This document shows positions 33,115-43,089 of a stretch of DNA of 64,000 bases, one piece after another. The stretch lies in assembly GCA_947579605.1 (NCBI GenBank), contig OX388307.1:32651237-32715236 (forward strand), in the 5' to 3' direction. Position numbers and translations under genes: made by a program. The stretch is from Athripsodes cinereus. Taxonomy: Eukaryota > Arthropoda > Insecta > Trichoptera > Leptoceridae. Positions within the stretch are counted from its first letter, which is position 1, and every line of letters starts with the position of its first letter. A model generated the notes under the pieces. The model searched no databases, was not told the origin of the DNA, and saw nothing but the letters and a program-made list of their open reading frames with translations.

Positions 33115-33325
33115 TTAACGTATATTTATTGAGTCAACGTGTAAAACTCTATGTTTATATATGGAAGAAAACACAATTGGTTTTAGTTTTACTTAAAATT
33201 TAATTGAATAGTGACCTGGTTTCGACTTATTAGGTCATTGTCAAACTAATTTCAACTAAAACTAAATTATTTTGACATTGACTTTATAAGTCGAAACCGG
33301 TGTTTTCATATATCATTCCAAATAT
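33115..33325. mobile_element. Foldback element with GTCGAAACC arms, copy 1
   Basis: TATATATGGAAGAAAACACA, ATTTAATTGAATAGTGACC and TGGTTTCGACTTATTAGG are followed by an imperfect inverse (TATAAGTCGAAACCGGTG). The first ~140 bp match 55125-55265. The right arm is shorter and more diverged than in that copy. Confidence 0.65.
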
Positions 33326-33670
33326 AAACATTTAACATATTGAATTTAGCCACGAGAACCCATCTAGAATATCCTAAATATATTTTCATGGCACGGAGAG
33401 AACGCTTTGCATCTTTATTACATGCAGTTTGTCTGCTGACTTTCATATTTGTGAGAAATAACGTGATACTATGAATTAATGAATAAAACATTGATAAATA
33501 AACAAATAAATTGACATGTTTATTTGTATGCACGTATGTCCTAGCACCATCCCTGTCCAATGACACTTGTCCGCTATAACAGCTACATAATATGTACCAT
33601 TGCCTATACTATCTCAATCTAACTCGAGTTCACTCTGATAGTAGGTTTTGTGAAGTATAGTAGTAACGTA

Positions 33671-34175
33671 CGAGGTTTTTTCAATAAATAATGTGACTTT
33701 TTATTGTTCTCGAAGAATATTTATTTATTCAACAAAATCTATTTTGTCACCTTCAAAGTAATTCCCTTCAGATATAATGCAATTTGTACTAAAGCTTTTT
33801 CCAATCCTAGAAGCATTTCTGATTTGTGTTTTTTGGTAAGGTCTTGAGCTCTTCCAGCGATGCGGTCTTTATTTCTTCAAACGTGGCAAATATCCGTCCG
33901 CGTTAGTACCCATAATACAAGATTCAAATCTTAGTTTGGGACTAGCTCGGTCTGTGTGAATTGTCTATACATGTTATGTTATGTTTTATAGATCTCCTCA
34001 GTTTTGGGGGAATAAAAGTCACAGGGGGCCAAGTCAGGTGAATACGGTGGCTGAAGCATTGAAGGAGTTCGAGCCATATAATAAAAATTTCCAATCTTTG
34101 GACCCATCTTTTAGCTGTCTTAGAGAAAAGAATTATAAGCAGCTGAGTGTAATGTCAAATTTATCACTTCCTATT
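33671..34175 (-). pseudogene. Mariner-family transposase relic interrupted by a SINE
   Basis: The minus strand of 33985-34090 gives LQPPYSPDLAPCDFYSPKTE, containing the final catalytic aspartate region (PPYSPDLAPCDF) of mariner transposases. The next segment, 33720-33890, gives FATFEEIKTASLEELKTLPK, then DWKKCFSTNC and SEGNYFEGDKIDFVE with a stop, the known mariner C-terminus. A SINE-1 fragment (33893-33984) lies between them. The 3' terminal repeat starts CGAGGTTTTTTCAATAAATA at 33671, next to TA (33669-33670), as expected for mariner. The N-terminal DNA-binding half and first two catalytic aspartates are missing. There is a stop before DWKKC. Inactive. Confidence 0.82.
33893..33984 (+). repeat. 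SINE-1 3' fragment inside the mariner relic
   Basis: CGTTAGTACCCATAATACAA, TTAGTTTGGGACTAGCTCGG and TGTGTGAATTGTCTATAC match the 3' part of the SINE at 36992. The head is missing. Confidence 0.65.
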
Positions 34176-34179
34176 TTTT

Positions 34180-34595
34180 ATTCATGTCTCATACAGTGAC
34201 AAAATGCCCACTCAATATTCGCACGCGACCCGTTGGTGGGTCACGACCAATAAATTGGGAAATAATGATCTAGAGCAAATGCATTATCATGAAGATTTGC
34301 TAATAAACTAAATGACTTCAAATTTCGCGGGTTACATACATTCGATTTTCCATTATAATATTTTGATACGTTGTTTCACATGCCTCCAAAGTTAGTTGAA
34401 ATTATCCGTAGTTTTATATACGATTAATTAAATAAAAAGTATTTTTAGAAAAACATTAAAAGTCCCCTTACTTATTGAACAAACCTGGTAACACAATGGA
34501 AGTTTACTTTGTATTGTGCGCCTCCTGCCGGTGCTATCTGTCACTTTTCTTCTTGTTTCTGTCAAGACCTAAACCATTGTTCATCTCGCGATCTC
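34180..34595. other. No gene seen; AT-rich spacer
   Basis: No recognisable protein, RNA or repeat family between the mariner relic and the tandem duplication. Confidence 0.35.
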
Positions 34596-34800
34596 ATTTT
34601 GTTTCGAACGGTTCATTTCAAAATCAAAATTATACAATAATTTCAACCTATGTTTGTATATGTTTATATTGAAAAATTAATTCCAATAACTAAATTCAAT
34701 TCAGCATTTCAAACAAGCAAATCATTTCGTTTCGAACGTTTCATTTCAAAATCAAAATTTTGTAATTTTTTCAACTTATGTTTGTTTGTTTGTTTATTCA
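34596..34800 (+). repeat. Direct duplication of a ~65-bp block
   Basis: TTTCGAACGGTTCATTTCAA with ATCAAAATT and TTTCAACCTATGTTTG (34600-34665) recurs as TTTCGAACGTTTCATTTCAA with ATCAAAATT and TTTCAACTTATGTTTG (34729-34795), ~130 bp apart. Confidence 0.6.
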
Positions 34801-36025
34801 AAACCAATCCCAAAAGTATCATTCTAATCGCCATTTCAAAAAACCCAATTACACTCTAACGCAAAGGTGAAGTAAGTTGACAGCGAGAATATTTCAAATC
34901 CAGAATATCTCAGAATTCTACCATTAACCAGCACATCAATTTTCTTTTTTGTATTCCTAATAATAATCCAATTATTATTTAAGATTATTTATGATTCGAT
35001 CGAAAAACAAAAATAGACTGGCTTTCAACGGCAATCGTTCTCTCTCTCATCATCAGGTTGAATGTTCTATACGTTGATTATACATAGAAAGAGGCATAAC
35101 TTGACAAATTGATTCTCATGAGTATTTATTTTTACTTTTTTTCTCTCGACAGTGTCGGGTGTTAAGCTGGTTTTGAATAATAACACTTCAAGTCTTTTCA
35201 ATTCAATAATAATAAATTACTATCTCCTAAAGAGAATGCTCGTGCAAGGAAATGTTATAAATTCAATAAAGGAATATACATCTTCATAAACAGCACTAGA
35301 TATTATTAAACACGGAATAGAAAACAATCAACATTTTTGTATAATAATATACTTTCAATCAATAATAATATTAAAATAAACACTTGTAATATTGTAAAAA
35401 AGTTTTTGAACACAGATATTTCAGACACAATGCTGGTATTTTGATCCCGCGTTTTGAGCCTAATCCTTTGATATCCTGTATATCTGGATAGGTGAATTTT
35501 TCCCGGCATTAGACTGTTAAGTTTTTGTGTGACCATGACTGATCATATGGAGACTTGTCTGGTTGTATAATGCTGAGAAGTGTGGATGGCAATTCTGCCG
35601 CCGCGTAAAAATTCTGTACCTGAGAGCCATTTAGTCTTAAGTACTAAAATACCATTTTCAAATTCAATTTTTTAATCGAAAAAATCTCAACATTTTACTA
35701 GTAATAAGCTGTATATACCATAGTGATGCGCACTTCAATTCTTATGACCCTAAGCATTTCTGTACTTAAGACTCACGACTGTTGTGTTATTTCAGCTTTT
35801 TTCGTAAATTTGCCATTCTTGTCTCTCTGGTACAGATTTGATAACAAAAGAATAGGTCCAGGGAACAAAGTAGGTAAGTTTACCACTCTATTCTGTAAAT
35901 TTTTGTGTGTTCACTAAACTAAGTTCGTAAAACAGCTTAAATAAGCATGATATTTATTTGTCTTCTCAATTAAAAACGAACAAAAAAAATCGATGTTATT
36001 GACCGAAGGTGCTTATTGGAAGTCC
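34801..36025. other. No gene seen; AT-rich spacer
   Basis: No recognisable protein, RNA or repeat family. The ORFs are short and compositionally biased. Confidence 0.35.
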
Positions 36026-36030
36026 ATTTC

Positions 36031-36244
36031 AAGATAAATTGAAAAAAACACAGTATGTAATTAACTTCCAAATGACTTTTATATTTCGCTTACTAATATT
36101 GGGAGACTCTCAACTCCATCATCAGGTGACTTTTTACTTATCGCCTGATGATGGAGTCGAGAGTCTCCGAATGCTAGTAAGCGAAGTTAATAAAAGTCAT
36201 TTGGAAGTTAATTACATACTGTGTTTTTTTTTTCAATTTATCTT
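36031..36244. mobile_element. Foldback MITE with ~95-bp arms
   Basis: The left arm reads AAGATAAATTG, CACAGTATGTAATTAACTTC, CAAATGACTTTTAT, TTCGCTTACTA and GAGACTCTCAACTCCATCAT; the right arm is its inverse, ending CAATTTATCTT. The arms are ~90% complementary with a loop of ~20 bases. No target duplication was identified and no coding potential. Confidence 0.8.
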
Positions 36245-36278
36245 AAAAAAAATTAAACATCAATATTTGTTATATTAA

Positions 36279-36494
36279 ATGGTATTCTTAAATGGCATAA
36301 AACAACCCTTGCTGGGTGGATTGCATTATTTAAAAAAAAATCTAGCCAGACGGGATACAAAAAAAAACTATAATGCATTGCCAGAAGAGACAAAACAGGT
36401 GAAGAGCATTCCAATATTTGTAAAGATTCTGAGGAAATTATGTTTTGGAAAACAGGGAGTGACAAACTATTTATCAAATAAGTGTTTAAAATAA
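36279..36494 (+). pseudogene. Possible LINE C-terminal scrap
   Basis: The frame gives LNGIKQPLLGGLHYLKKNLA, then YNALPEETKQVKSIPIFVKI and LRKLCF. The LPEE.kq..s...F...Lrk.cF pattern resembles the end of LINE polymerases, but it is short and the evidence is weak. Confidence 0.35.
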
Positions 36495-36517
36495 ATAAAT
36501 ATAGTTTATACCAGCAC

Positions 36518-36664
36518 CTGGGGCCTTAGACAAACCGCACTTGGCGATCGACTACTGACAAACTTTTCGACAATCTACCTACAATATACCGTGTAATTAA
36601 TTATGCGTTAATGTCGAAGATTCGTTTGTAGTCGATCGCCAAGTGCGATTTGTCTAGGGGGTCC
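36518..36664. mobile_element. Short TIR element (~147 bp)
   Basis: CCTTAGACAAACCGCACTTG, GCGATCGACTAC and TTTTCGACA on the left are mirrored by TGTCGAAGATTCG, GTAGTCGATCGCCAAGTGCG and TTTGTCTAGG on the right. The two arms nearly fill the element. Confidence 0.75.
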
Positions 36665-36990
36665 GTAGCTGTGTGGTGTTAAAATTAACCATCAAAATAT
36701 ATTTAATTTTATGTCTTGTCATTTTTAAACATTGTGTCATATTTTGTTGAATAAATTATTATTATTTACAGCAATGCGAAAAATGGTAAGCTATAAAACG
36801 ACAGTTTTTCGAAAAACTGCTGGGAAAAGCTTCCTAGTCTATTAATAGTATCTGAATTTATTTGACGGATTCTAATTTCAACGGAAGTCAATGCTACAGT
36901 TAAAAAAAATGAGAAAAAATTGTAGTTAAAAATTAATCCCAATTTAAACAAAAAAATTATTAATTCCAAATAGGCAGATGAAATCCAAGT
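36665..36990. other. No gene seen; spacer
   Basis: Unrecognised AT-rich sequence. Confidence 0.35.
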
Positions 36991-36991
36991 C

Positions 36992-37231
36992 GGCCGGTGT
37001 GGCGCAGAGGTAACGCTCTTGCCTTTGAATCACGAGGTTCCGGGTTCGATTCCCGGCCAGGGCAAAAAGAAAAATGACCTTTTTCAAATTGTTCTGGATC
37101 TGGGTGCTACATGTATATGTGTTTAGTGCATTGTGTATATGTGCATCGTCGCGTTAGTACCTATAATACAAGATTCATATCTTAGTTTGGAACTAGCTCG
37201 ATCTGTGTGAATTGTCTATGTATGTTATGTT
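36992..37231 (+). mobile_element. SINE-1, tRNA-derived, full length
   Basis: The head is a clear tRNA relative: GGCCGGTGTGGCGCAGAGG, A box TGGCGCAGAGG (37000-37010), an exact B box GGTTCGATTCC (37043-37053), and CCCGGCCAGGGCA closing the acceptor region. A non-tRNA body follows: TTCTGGATCTGGGTGCTACA, GCGTTAGTACC, ACTAGCTCGATCTGTGTGAA and a TATGTTATGTT end. A second complete copy lies inverted at 54447-54683; 3' pieces lie at 11961, 33893 and 46629. RNA polymerase III would read such a unit. The head is not a functional tRNA: the anticodon arm is mispaired and the unit continues into the body. Gln is a possible parent from TTG in the anticodon position, which is weak. Confidence 0.85.
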
Positions 37232-37234
37232 GAT

Positions 37235-37665
37235 GGAAATCATTCTCATATCTCTGATATCTGAAATAATCCATATGTTACATTATGTAATAATTTAGAT
37301 TCATATCTGTTCTTATTCCAATAAGCGTTTCTCAAACTTTATTATTGCTTCCTAAAATTATAGTATTATTATGCCACAGCAGAGATCGCTTCGTATTACA
37401 AAAAGGAACTAACTATTCATTTTTATCAAAAAATTAAATCTAAGAGCGCTTGTTATCAAACGCAAAGAATCAAATAAAAATCAAGATGAATTTGAAAGGG
37501 CTAGAACAAAAAGTATTTAAGAAACATTTTTAAAACTTGGTTTTTTCAGATATTCTCTGTTTTTTGACAGTTTTTTCTTAATCTTAATAATGTTGGAACC
37601 GTTTTTAACTACTTACTTCCCGATAACACTTATTTTTTTAATTTTACAGAAAGTTAGTGTGATCT
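37235..37665. other. No gene seen; spacer
   Basis: Unrecognised AT-rich sequence. Confidence 0.35.
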
Positions 37666-37670
37666 GTTTT

Positions 37671-37915
37671 AATAGCGGCGTACAGACAGCTGGATGCGAA
37701 CGATAATCATCAATCATCAAGCAAAAATCTTAAATCTTTCGGCGACAATGCGGAGCGTTCTCCGAAGAAATATTCGAATGAATGTCTTCGTTACCTGTCC
37801 ATGAGACGTAACGAAGGCATTCATTCGAATATAATCCTCCGAATTGTCGCCAAAAGATTTAAGATTTTTGCTTGATGATTGACGTTCGCATCCAGCTGTC
37901 TGTACGCCGCCACTG
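37671..37915. mobile_element. Foldback hAT-like MITE with ~110-bp arms
   Basis: The left arm runs TAGCGGCGTACAGACAGCTG, GATGCGAACG, CAAGCAAAAATCTTAAATCT and ATTCGAATGAATG; the right arm is its inverse. The right terminus read inward is CAGTGGCGGCGTACAG, a hAT-style CAGTGGCGG end, while the left terminus has decayed to AATAGCGGCG. No matching 8-bp flanks were seen. Confidence 0.78.
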
Positions 37916-37919
37916 AGAA

Positions 37920-38312
37920 TGCAATCTAAAGTAACTATAATAGTACGAGTACTCTGCAGTCTGTGGGTCAATGGTGATTTAAGCACCTACCAATGTATAC
38001 AATATGTTTATAAGAACACTGAAAGTAGTGATTGCACTGTATTGAAGCATGCCTTCATAGATATACCACTACATGTTTATAGTACCATTACAAACTTAAG
38101 TGATAATTTTTAGGTGCCGTGTATATGTTGTATGTAACTAATAGTAGACTCCCTTTCTTGTATACAAGACTTTGGTCTTTTTGGAAAAGTTAATGCTTAT
38201 GTATTGAAGAAAGTGTATAAGTGTTATATTAAGTGTGAATAATTGTATTCATCGTCTTTATTGATACTGAATAAACTTATTATTAACTGACATTTTTATG
38301 ATAGTTTGTATT
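37920..38312. other. No gene seen; probably 3' UTR of the following retroposon
   Basis: AT-rich sequence with the signal-like GAATAAACTTATTATT. It may belong to the repeat C unit that ends at 38372. Confidence 0.35.
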
Positions 38313-38372
38313 GATTTGAAATAATGTAAACAATGTACAGTGAAGAATAAAATAAATAAATAAATTATTATT
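38313..38372 (+). repeat. Dispersed repeat C, 3' end, plus strand
   Basis: AATGTAAACAATGTACAGTG followed by AAGAATAAAATAAATAAATA is the inverse of the start of the copies at 13058 and 41132. It shows the tail orientation. Confidence 0.6.
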
Positions 38373-38374
38373 AT

Positions 38375-39030
38375 ATTAAATCTTGATTTCTTCTCGATCA
38401 GCAAGGCAGAGTTCAGAAGGGGTGTAAGGAGTACACTGAATTCTTGATTCTAAAGAGAGGCAGAGATTCGATCAATTCATAATTTGAACTATTTTAATCT
38501 CAATTGTTTTAATTCTTAATTATTATATATTCTTATAAATTCTATTGTAGTGTAATTTTAAGCTTCTCATTTTCACGGGGTTTGTTTTGATTTTTGCATT
38601 TGATATGGGTGGGGTGAGTTTGTGTTATAACTGTTTACTTGCAGCTTTACTTGTTCGTCATACGCTTCGGTAATTTGCGGGACCTTGATTGGTTTGTTTT
38701 TTGGAAAAATATGACTGTTAATATTTGTTAATTTAAACTGTTTGTGTCCTTTAAGGGGAATAAAATTAAAAAATTATATAAAACTTTATTTTATTGAATC
38801 TATTTAAAATCTTGCATTTAGTGTAATGGTAAAGCTAGGAACATTCAAAATGAATAAGTTTGATTCAAAATGATTAAAAAAATAACAAAATGTCAAATAG
38901 CTGTACCATCAAGTTTACATGAAAGGTAATTATTTTTGTCACAATTTTTATTCCCAACTAAGAGTTAATTCAGAATACTTTTTTAATCTGTAATTCCACG
39001 ATGATTTATCAGCTAATTATAAAAAATATC
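38375..39030. other. No gene seen; AT-rich spacer
   Basis: No recognisable gene or repeat family. Confidence 0.35.
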
Positions 39031-39034
39031 TGAT

Positions 39035-39200
39035 TTACTCATGGTGCCACAAACCGTATACTTCGTGCCAGTAAAAGTTTCGTAACGGGTGGCATATCTC
39101 ATCAAGGGTTAACATAATGGATTTTTACGAATACCTGTTTTTTAAAGGACACTTTAAACTTAAGGAAAAGAATTAGGAACCTTTTCTATACCAGTGACTC
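39035..39200 (+). repeat. Dispersed repeat B, diverged copy
   Basis: GTAACGGGTGGCATATCTCA, GAATACCTGTTTTTTAAAGG and ACACTTTAAACTTAAGG occur in family order. It is strongly diverged. Confidence 0.4.
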
Positions 39201-39612
39201 CAAGGGCCTCTCTTAATTTTAAATACGAAATAAAATTTGAATGATCCCTTTTCGAAATAAGCTATTCATTGTGAACATTAGCATAAGACGTAAAATCTGA
39301 ATTATATTGGTAAATTCTGGTATAAAATAAAATTGTAATAAAATTAGTATTAAAATATACGTGAGTGCCTATCTACGTACAAGCATATTATATTAGTATA
39401 ATCAGATCATTTCCCGTTCCAAAATCTCATGTAGGTACAGTCGGAGAATATTGTGCAACTACTTCTAAAACCATAAAGCGATTTTCGGGATTAATACAAT
39501 TTTCAAATAAGTCAGGAATTTGGGACTTATTCGCATTAATGAATTCCTGACAGCTGAAACTTGTGTTCGTATCTAAAAAAACACCTTTCTGAGTTCGATA
39601 TCTCACTAGATA

Positions 39613-39725
39613 CAGATATTATGGCAATAGTCACTGATGATCCAAATGTTATGCTGAAGGTTGGAAAACTTGCTAATGCAGAGCACCAAGTTTGTTTTGC
39701 ACACGGTATTCACTTTAGGCGTTTG
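39613..39725 (+). pseudogene. hAT-family transposase scrap
   Basis: The frame gives IMAIVTDDPNVMLKVGKLAN, then AEHQVCFAHGIHF. The TD..s.M.k.G and H..C.aHgihL words lie next to each other in hAT transposases, in the central RNase H-like domain that holds a catalytic aspartate (here VTDD). Neighbouring frames are broken and neither end of the protein is found. It is a plausible former partner for the hAT-type MITEs in the window, but no direct link is shown. Confidence 0.5.
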
Positions 39726-40210
39726 TGTTTTTTTGTATAGAAAAATAAAAGAAAAATAATTTAAAACTTAAATACATTAACTAAGAATAAATAAAAAAAT
39801 ATTTTTACATGGTTTACTGACTTTTTTACCACTTTTCATTAACTAAACAATCCCGAGACTATCCCGGGATCGCGGGATAAGAAAAAGGGTCGCGATCGAA
39901 TCTTCTACTCAAGACAGACACAAGAGGAGAGAGGTCACTATGAGGGTCTACTGCTGCCATCATATCCAGACGTGAAGAAAAGGACGAGAGAGAGTGAGAG
40001 GTATAAGAAACATAAAAGATTCATATCTATGTACTCGTATATATGAAGTATTAAATAAAAATCTTGTTTTTTCATTTTAACTGCACTAAATCTAATAAAC
40101 CCGCCATTTGTGTTATATTGTTTATTTCACAATAAAGATTATTTTATTTTATTTTTTTTTATTTTAAATCTATAAATTCTTTTTGCACATCATAATTGTG
40201 CAACATAAAT
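39726..40210. other. No gene seen; spacer
   Basis: It contains the CG palindrome-like CTATCCCGGGATCGCGGGAT near 39860-39880. No gene. Confidence 0.35.
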
Positions 40211-40214
40211 TACA

Positions 40215-40400
40215 AAACTACTACTGCCATCAAGGCATATTCCACAAGTGGGGTAACTAGCAGACCAGCCTCATAAAATTAATCCTGTCCTCTCGGTGTC
40301 AACAAAAGATTAAGAAATCCAGGAAGGATGGATTGCAAACCTCATGTCTGAGTTTATTTTATTTTATTCATTTATTATTTATTCTCCAACATCTCCCTAG
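40215..40400 (+). repeat. Dispersed repeat B, copy 8
   Basis: GCCATCAAGGCATATTCCAC, AAGTGGGGTAACTAGCAGAC and AATCCTGTCCTCTCGGTGTC occur in family order. Confidence 0.55.
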
Positions 40401-40505
40401 GTCCTTTACAGGACACTTGGGTTTATCAACATTACAATAGTACAAAAGAAGGAAAAAAAAACATCAATACAATAGAAAGAGCGCAGTAAAGCACAACATA
40501 CAAGA

Positions 40506-40620
40506 AAAAAGTTCTTTACTCTACATTGATTACAAACAATTACTTAAAAGGTATACATTCAAGTTAGATACAATCAATATACAGAGGGCGAGTTTATCAC
40601 AAAGGCGACCTAGCAAACCC
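40506..40620 (-). repeat. Dispersed repeat C, copy 4
   Basis: CTTTACTCTACATTGATTAC, ATTCAAGTTAGATACAATCA and ACAGAGGGCGAGTTTATCAC. It is nearly identical to the copy at 975. Confidence 0.65.
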
Positions 40621-41130
40621 AATTAATTAATCGAATTTAAGATATGAATGTCTTTATTTAATTACAAAACAATATTGAGATAATATGCAGGGCAAGATTA
40701 TCACTATTTAGTAATTTCTTCCATATAATCACGTCACATTGACTCAAACCTAATTAGAATAAATATACCTAGGTACATAAAATAAAAATTAAAACTTATA
40801 AGTACGTATTAAAGAAAGACATTTCACTATCTATTTCCTTATTACTTTGAATCCTATTACATATTTATAATAATAATGTTGCTTTTACCTGTGTGTACGT
40901 TTGTATATCCGGGCGGAGATTTGAAATGTTGTTCAATTTCAGATGGAAGTTCTCGTTTTGATTCCCATGTGACGCGCCACTATGTACATGGGAAATGCGC
41001 TTGCCATTTGGAATAAGAACAAACTATGAAGGTATTACTTATCATGTCGCATAGATTTCTGCACCTGCGTTCAACTGCAAAACTAAGTTATTTAGGTACA
41101 CATAGCCACTCTCGATCTATATTTGTATAT
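40621..41130. other. No gene seen; spacer
   Basis: No recognisable gene or repeat family. Confidence 0.35.
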
Positions 41131-41131
41131 A

Positions 41132-41285
41132 GCTATATTTATTTATTTATTTATTTTATTCTTCACTGTACATTGTTTACAATAATACAAATTAACAAAG
41201 AAAATATCATTTATACAATTCAATGCACAGAGGGCGAGTTTATCGCTAAAATGCGATGTCTTCCAACTAACCCGGTAGGGTAGCT
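41132..41285 (-). repeat. Dispersed repeat C, copy 5
   Basis: TTTATTTATTTATTTTATTC, TTCACTGTACATTGTTTACA, GCACAGAGGGCGAGTTTATC and GCGATGTCTTCCAACTAACC. It is the best-preserved copy with its tail. Confidence 0.7.
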
Positions 41286-41289
41286 AGTA

Positions 41290-41955
41290 TTAGACTCACT
41301 ATAAGAAGGGAAAATACAATGTACAGGACACATTCGCAAGACAATCTGAAAAGGCACAGAAAGAAGTAGATTCGCAGGCGAAAAGATATATTTTAACATA
41401 TTCAATTCAACGTGTTTTATTGGAACAGAGAGGATGATTCGCATGTTTATTACATGAGATGCCATCACGGTACAGAATAGTATATTAAAAAAAACACCAA
41501 CTTTCGAATACAGCTACTTAGCTCCGGAGTTAAAAATAGAGTTTATTAATCCTTACACCGAGCTTTACCCTCATGTCAATGTACTCATACCTACATGTGA
41601 ATTTCTCTTGATTGTAGAATAATTGTATAATTATATCTACAATATTATACGAATAATACTGTACCTACAAATAAACTTATTACAGTGTTATAATATTATA
41701 TATGTGTAGGTTAATTAAACATATCATCATATTTGTGTGTCTGGAGGAAACCACACTATGCAGATTTTTTGTCAAAGTGATGATGTTATGAATTTAGTGT
41801 TATTCCTCTTTTTAACGGCAAACTGAGACAGTTGCTTCCTTTACCCTCTAGCATCTCAAAAACAGTATAAAATTAGGTAGAACTGCATAGTATTAATGTA
41901 TGATAAAAGCATGGAAAATTGGCATAGAAATTGTGGAAAGATGTCACCCTCTATA
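41290..41955. other. No gene seen; spacer
   Basis: No recognisable gene or repeat family. Confidence 0.35.
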
Positions 41956-41957
41956 AC

Positions 41958-42150
41958 AGTGGTGGCCAAACGAGGCGATTGATGTATTCATTTTCCTCCC
42001 ATAGGCGAATCAGTTCCTATTCCTATCTCTATTTTACAACCCCAAACGTGAACGAAAGAAAGTAAAAAAGTTCGAGTTGTAGGTATGGCGCATCTGACCT
42101 TGTCTGTGAAAAAATTGGCCCATGGTATACAAAATGCTGGCCACCACTTT
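41958..42150. mobile_element. hAT-like short TIR element
   Basis: The left end is AGTGGTGGCCAAACGAGG; the right end, inverted, is AGTGGTGGCCAGCAT. The flanks TCTATAAC (41950-41957) and TCTAGAAG (42151-42158) agree at 6 of 8 positions, consistent with a decayed 8-bp target duplication. No ORF of interest is present. Confidence 0.55.
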
Positions 42151-42159
42151 TCTAGAAGT

Positions 42160-42865
42160 TAGACTGAACAAATGGTAGTTCTCAAGTTGTTGAAAAATGA
42201 TTTATCATACTTGATCACTTATGAGCGAGAGGATGGGATTTATAAAGTAGATTAACATTTTATTTCTAATTTATTTTATAATTTTCGCAAACATACAGTT
42301 ATTACAATATAATATAAATACAGATAGATAAAAAAAAGTTGACACATAAACCAGCTGCTAATACATTACAAAATAAATCTTACCAAGTACGTACATTCTA
42401 CAGTGAAAGAGAAAAAGAATATGAAAATTTGTTGGATACACTGCCAAGTGCCGCTTATCATGCGCATATACATCATAAAGACCAAACGAACAGTAAGGGA
42501 AGGATTAGGGACAGATACGATTAGGAGAAAGGAAGACATCAATGGACAATCAAAGGAAGACAACGTAGTGTAGTGTTGCTCTGAAATAGAGATTGTAGAT
42601 ACCTACTTACTTTATGTATGTATTATTAGGTAGGTATATATATTATTATATTGTTATGTTGATGATAAAGATAACTTTGTATGAATGTGAGTGTTCGTGC
42701 GTATATATTGACGTACGTGTTGGTACACGTGTAGATAGTGATGGCGAAATTTCGATGAAAAAATATTTAAAATCGATCAATAAAACCAAGTTAGATTTAA
42801 ACCTCGTGTTAGAAACACCGTCTATCCTATATAATTGAAACAGTTCTACAAAGTATAAATATATC
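42160..42865. other. No gene seen; spacer
   Basis: No recognisable gene or repeat family; the short ORFs have no domain. Confidence 0.35.
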
Positions 42866-42869
42866 TTTA

Positions 42870-43085
42870 TCATCTCAGCATCTCCCATAAGTGGACAAAA
42901 CAGTAGATTTGCTAGTCGTTCTTTTAATGTCAATGAAAATTAAGACTTCATAATCGGTGTCATATCTCATTACTGAATTGAAGTTTCTCAATATGTTATT
43001 TGTGATGTTTTACGAACATATGCCTTTTTCATGACACTCGAAAACGTACAGAAATGTATGGGAGACCTATTCTTTACCGGAAAAC
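42870..43085 (+). repeat. Dispersed repeat B, copy 9
   Basis: CATCTCCCATAAGTGGACAA, ATAATCGGTGTCATATCTCA, CATGACACTCGAAAACGTAC and GGGAGACCTATTCTTTACCG occur in family order. Confidence 0.6.
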
Positions 43086-43089
43086 AATT

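Noticed and set aside
36992..37064. A host tRNA gene
   Set aside because: The A and B boxes are good, but the anticodon arm is mispaired and the unit continues into a repeated SINE body; a second copy is at 54447.
42339..42563. Overlapping 61- and 65-codon ORFs
   Set aside because: No domain, opposite strands, and no repeat or gene context.
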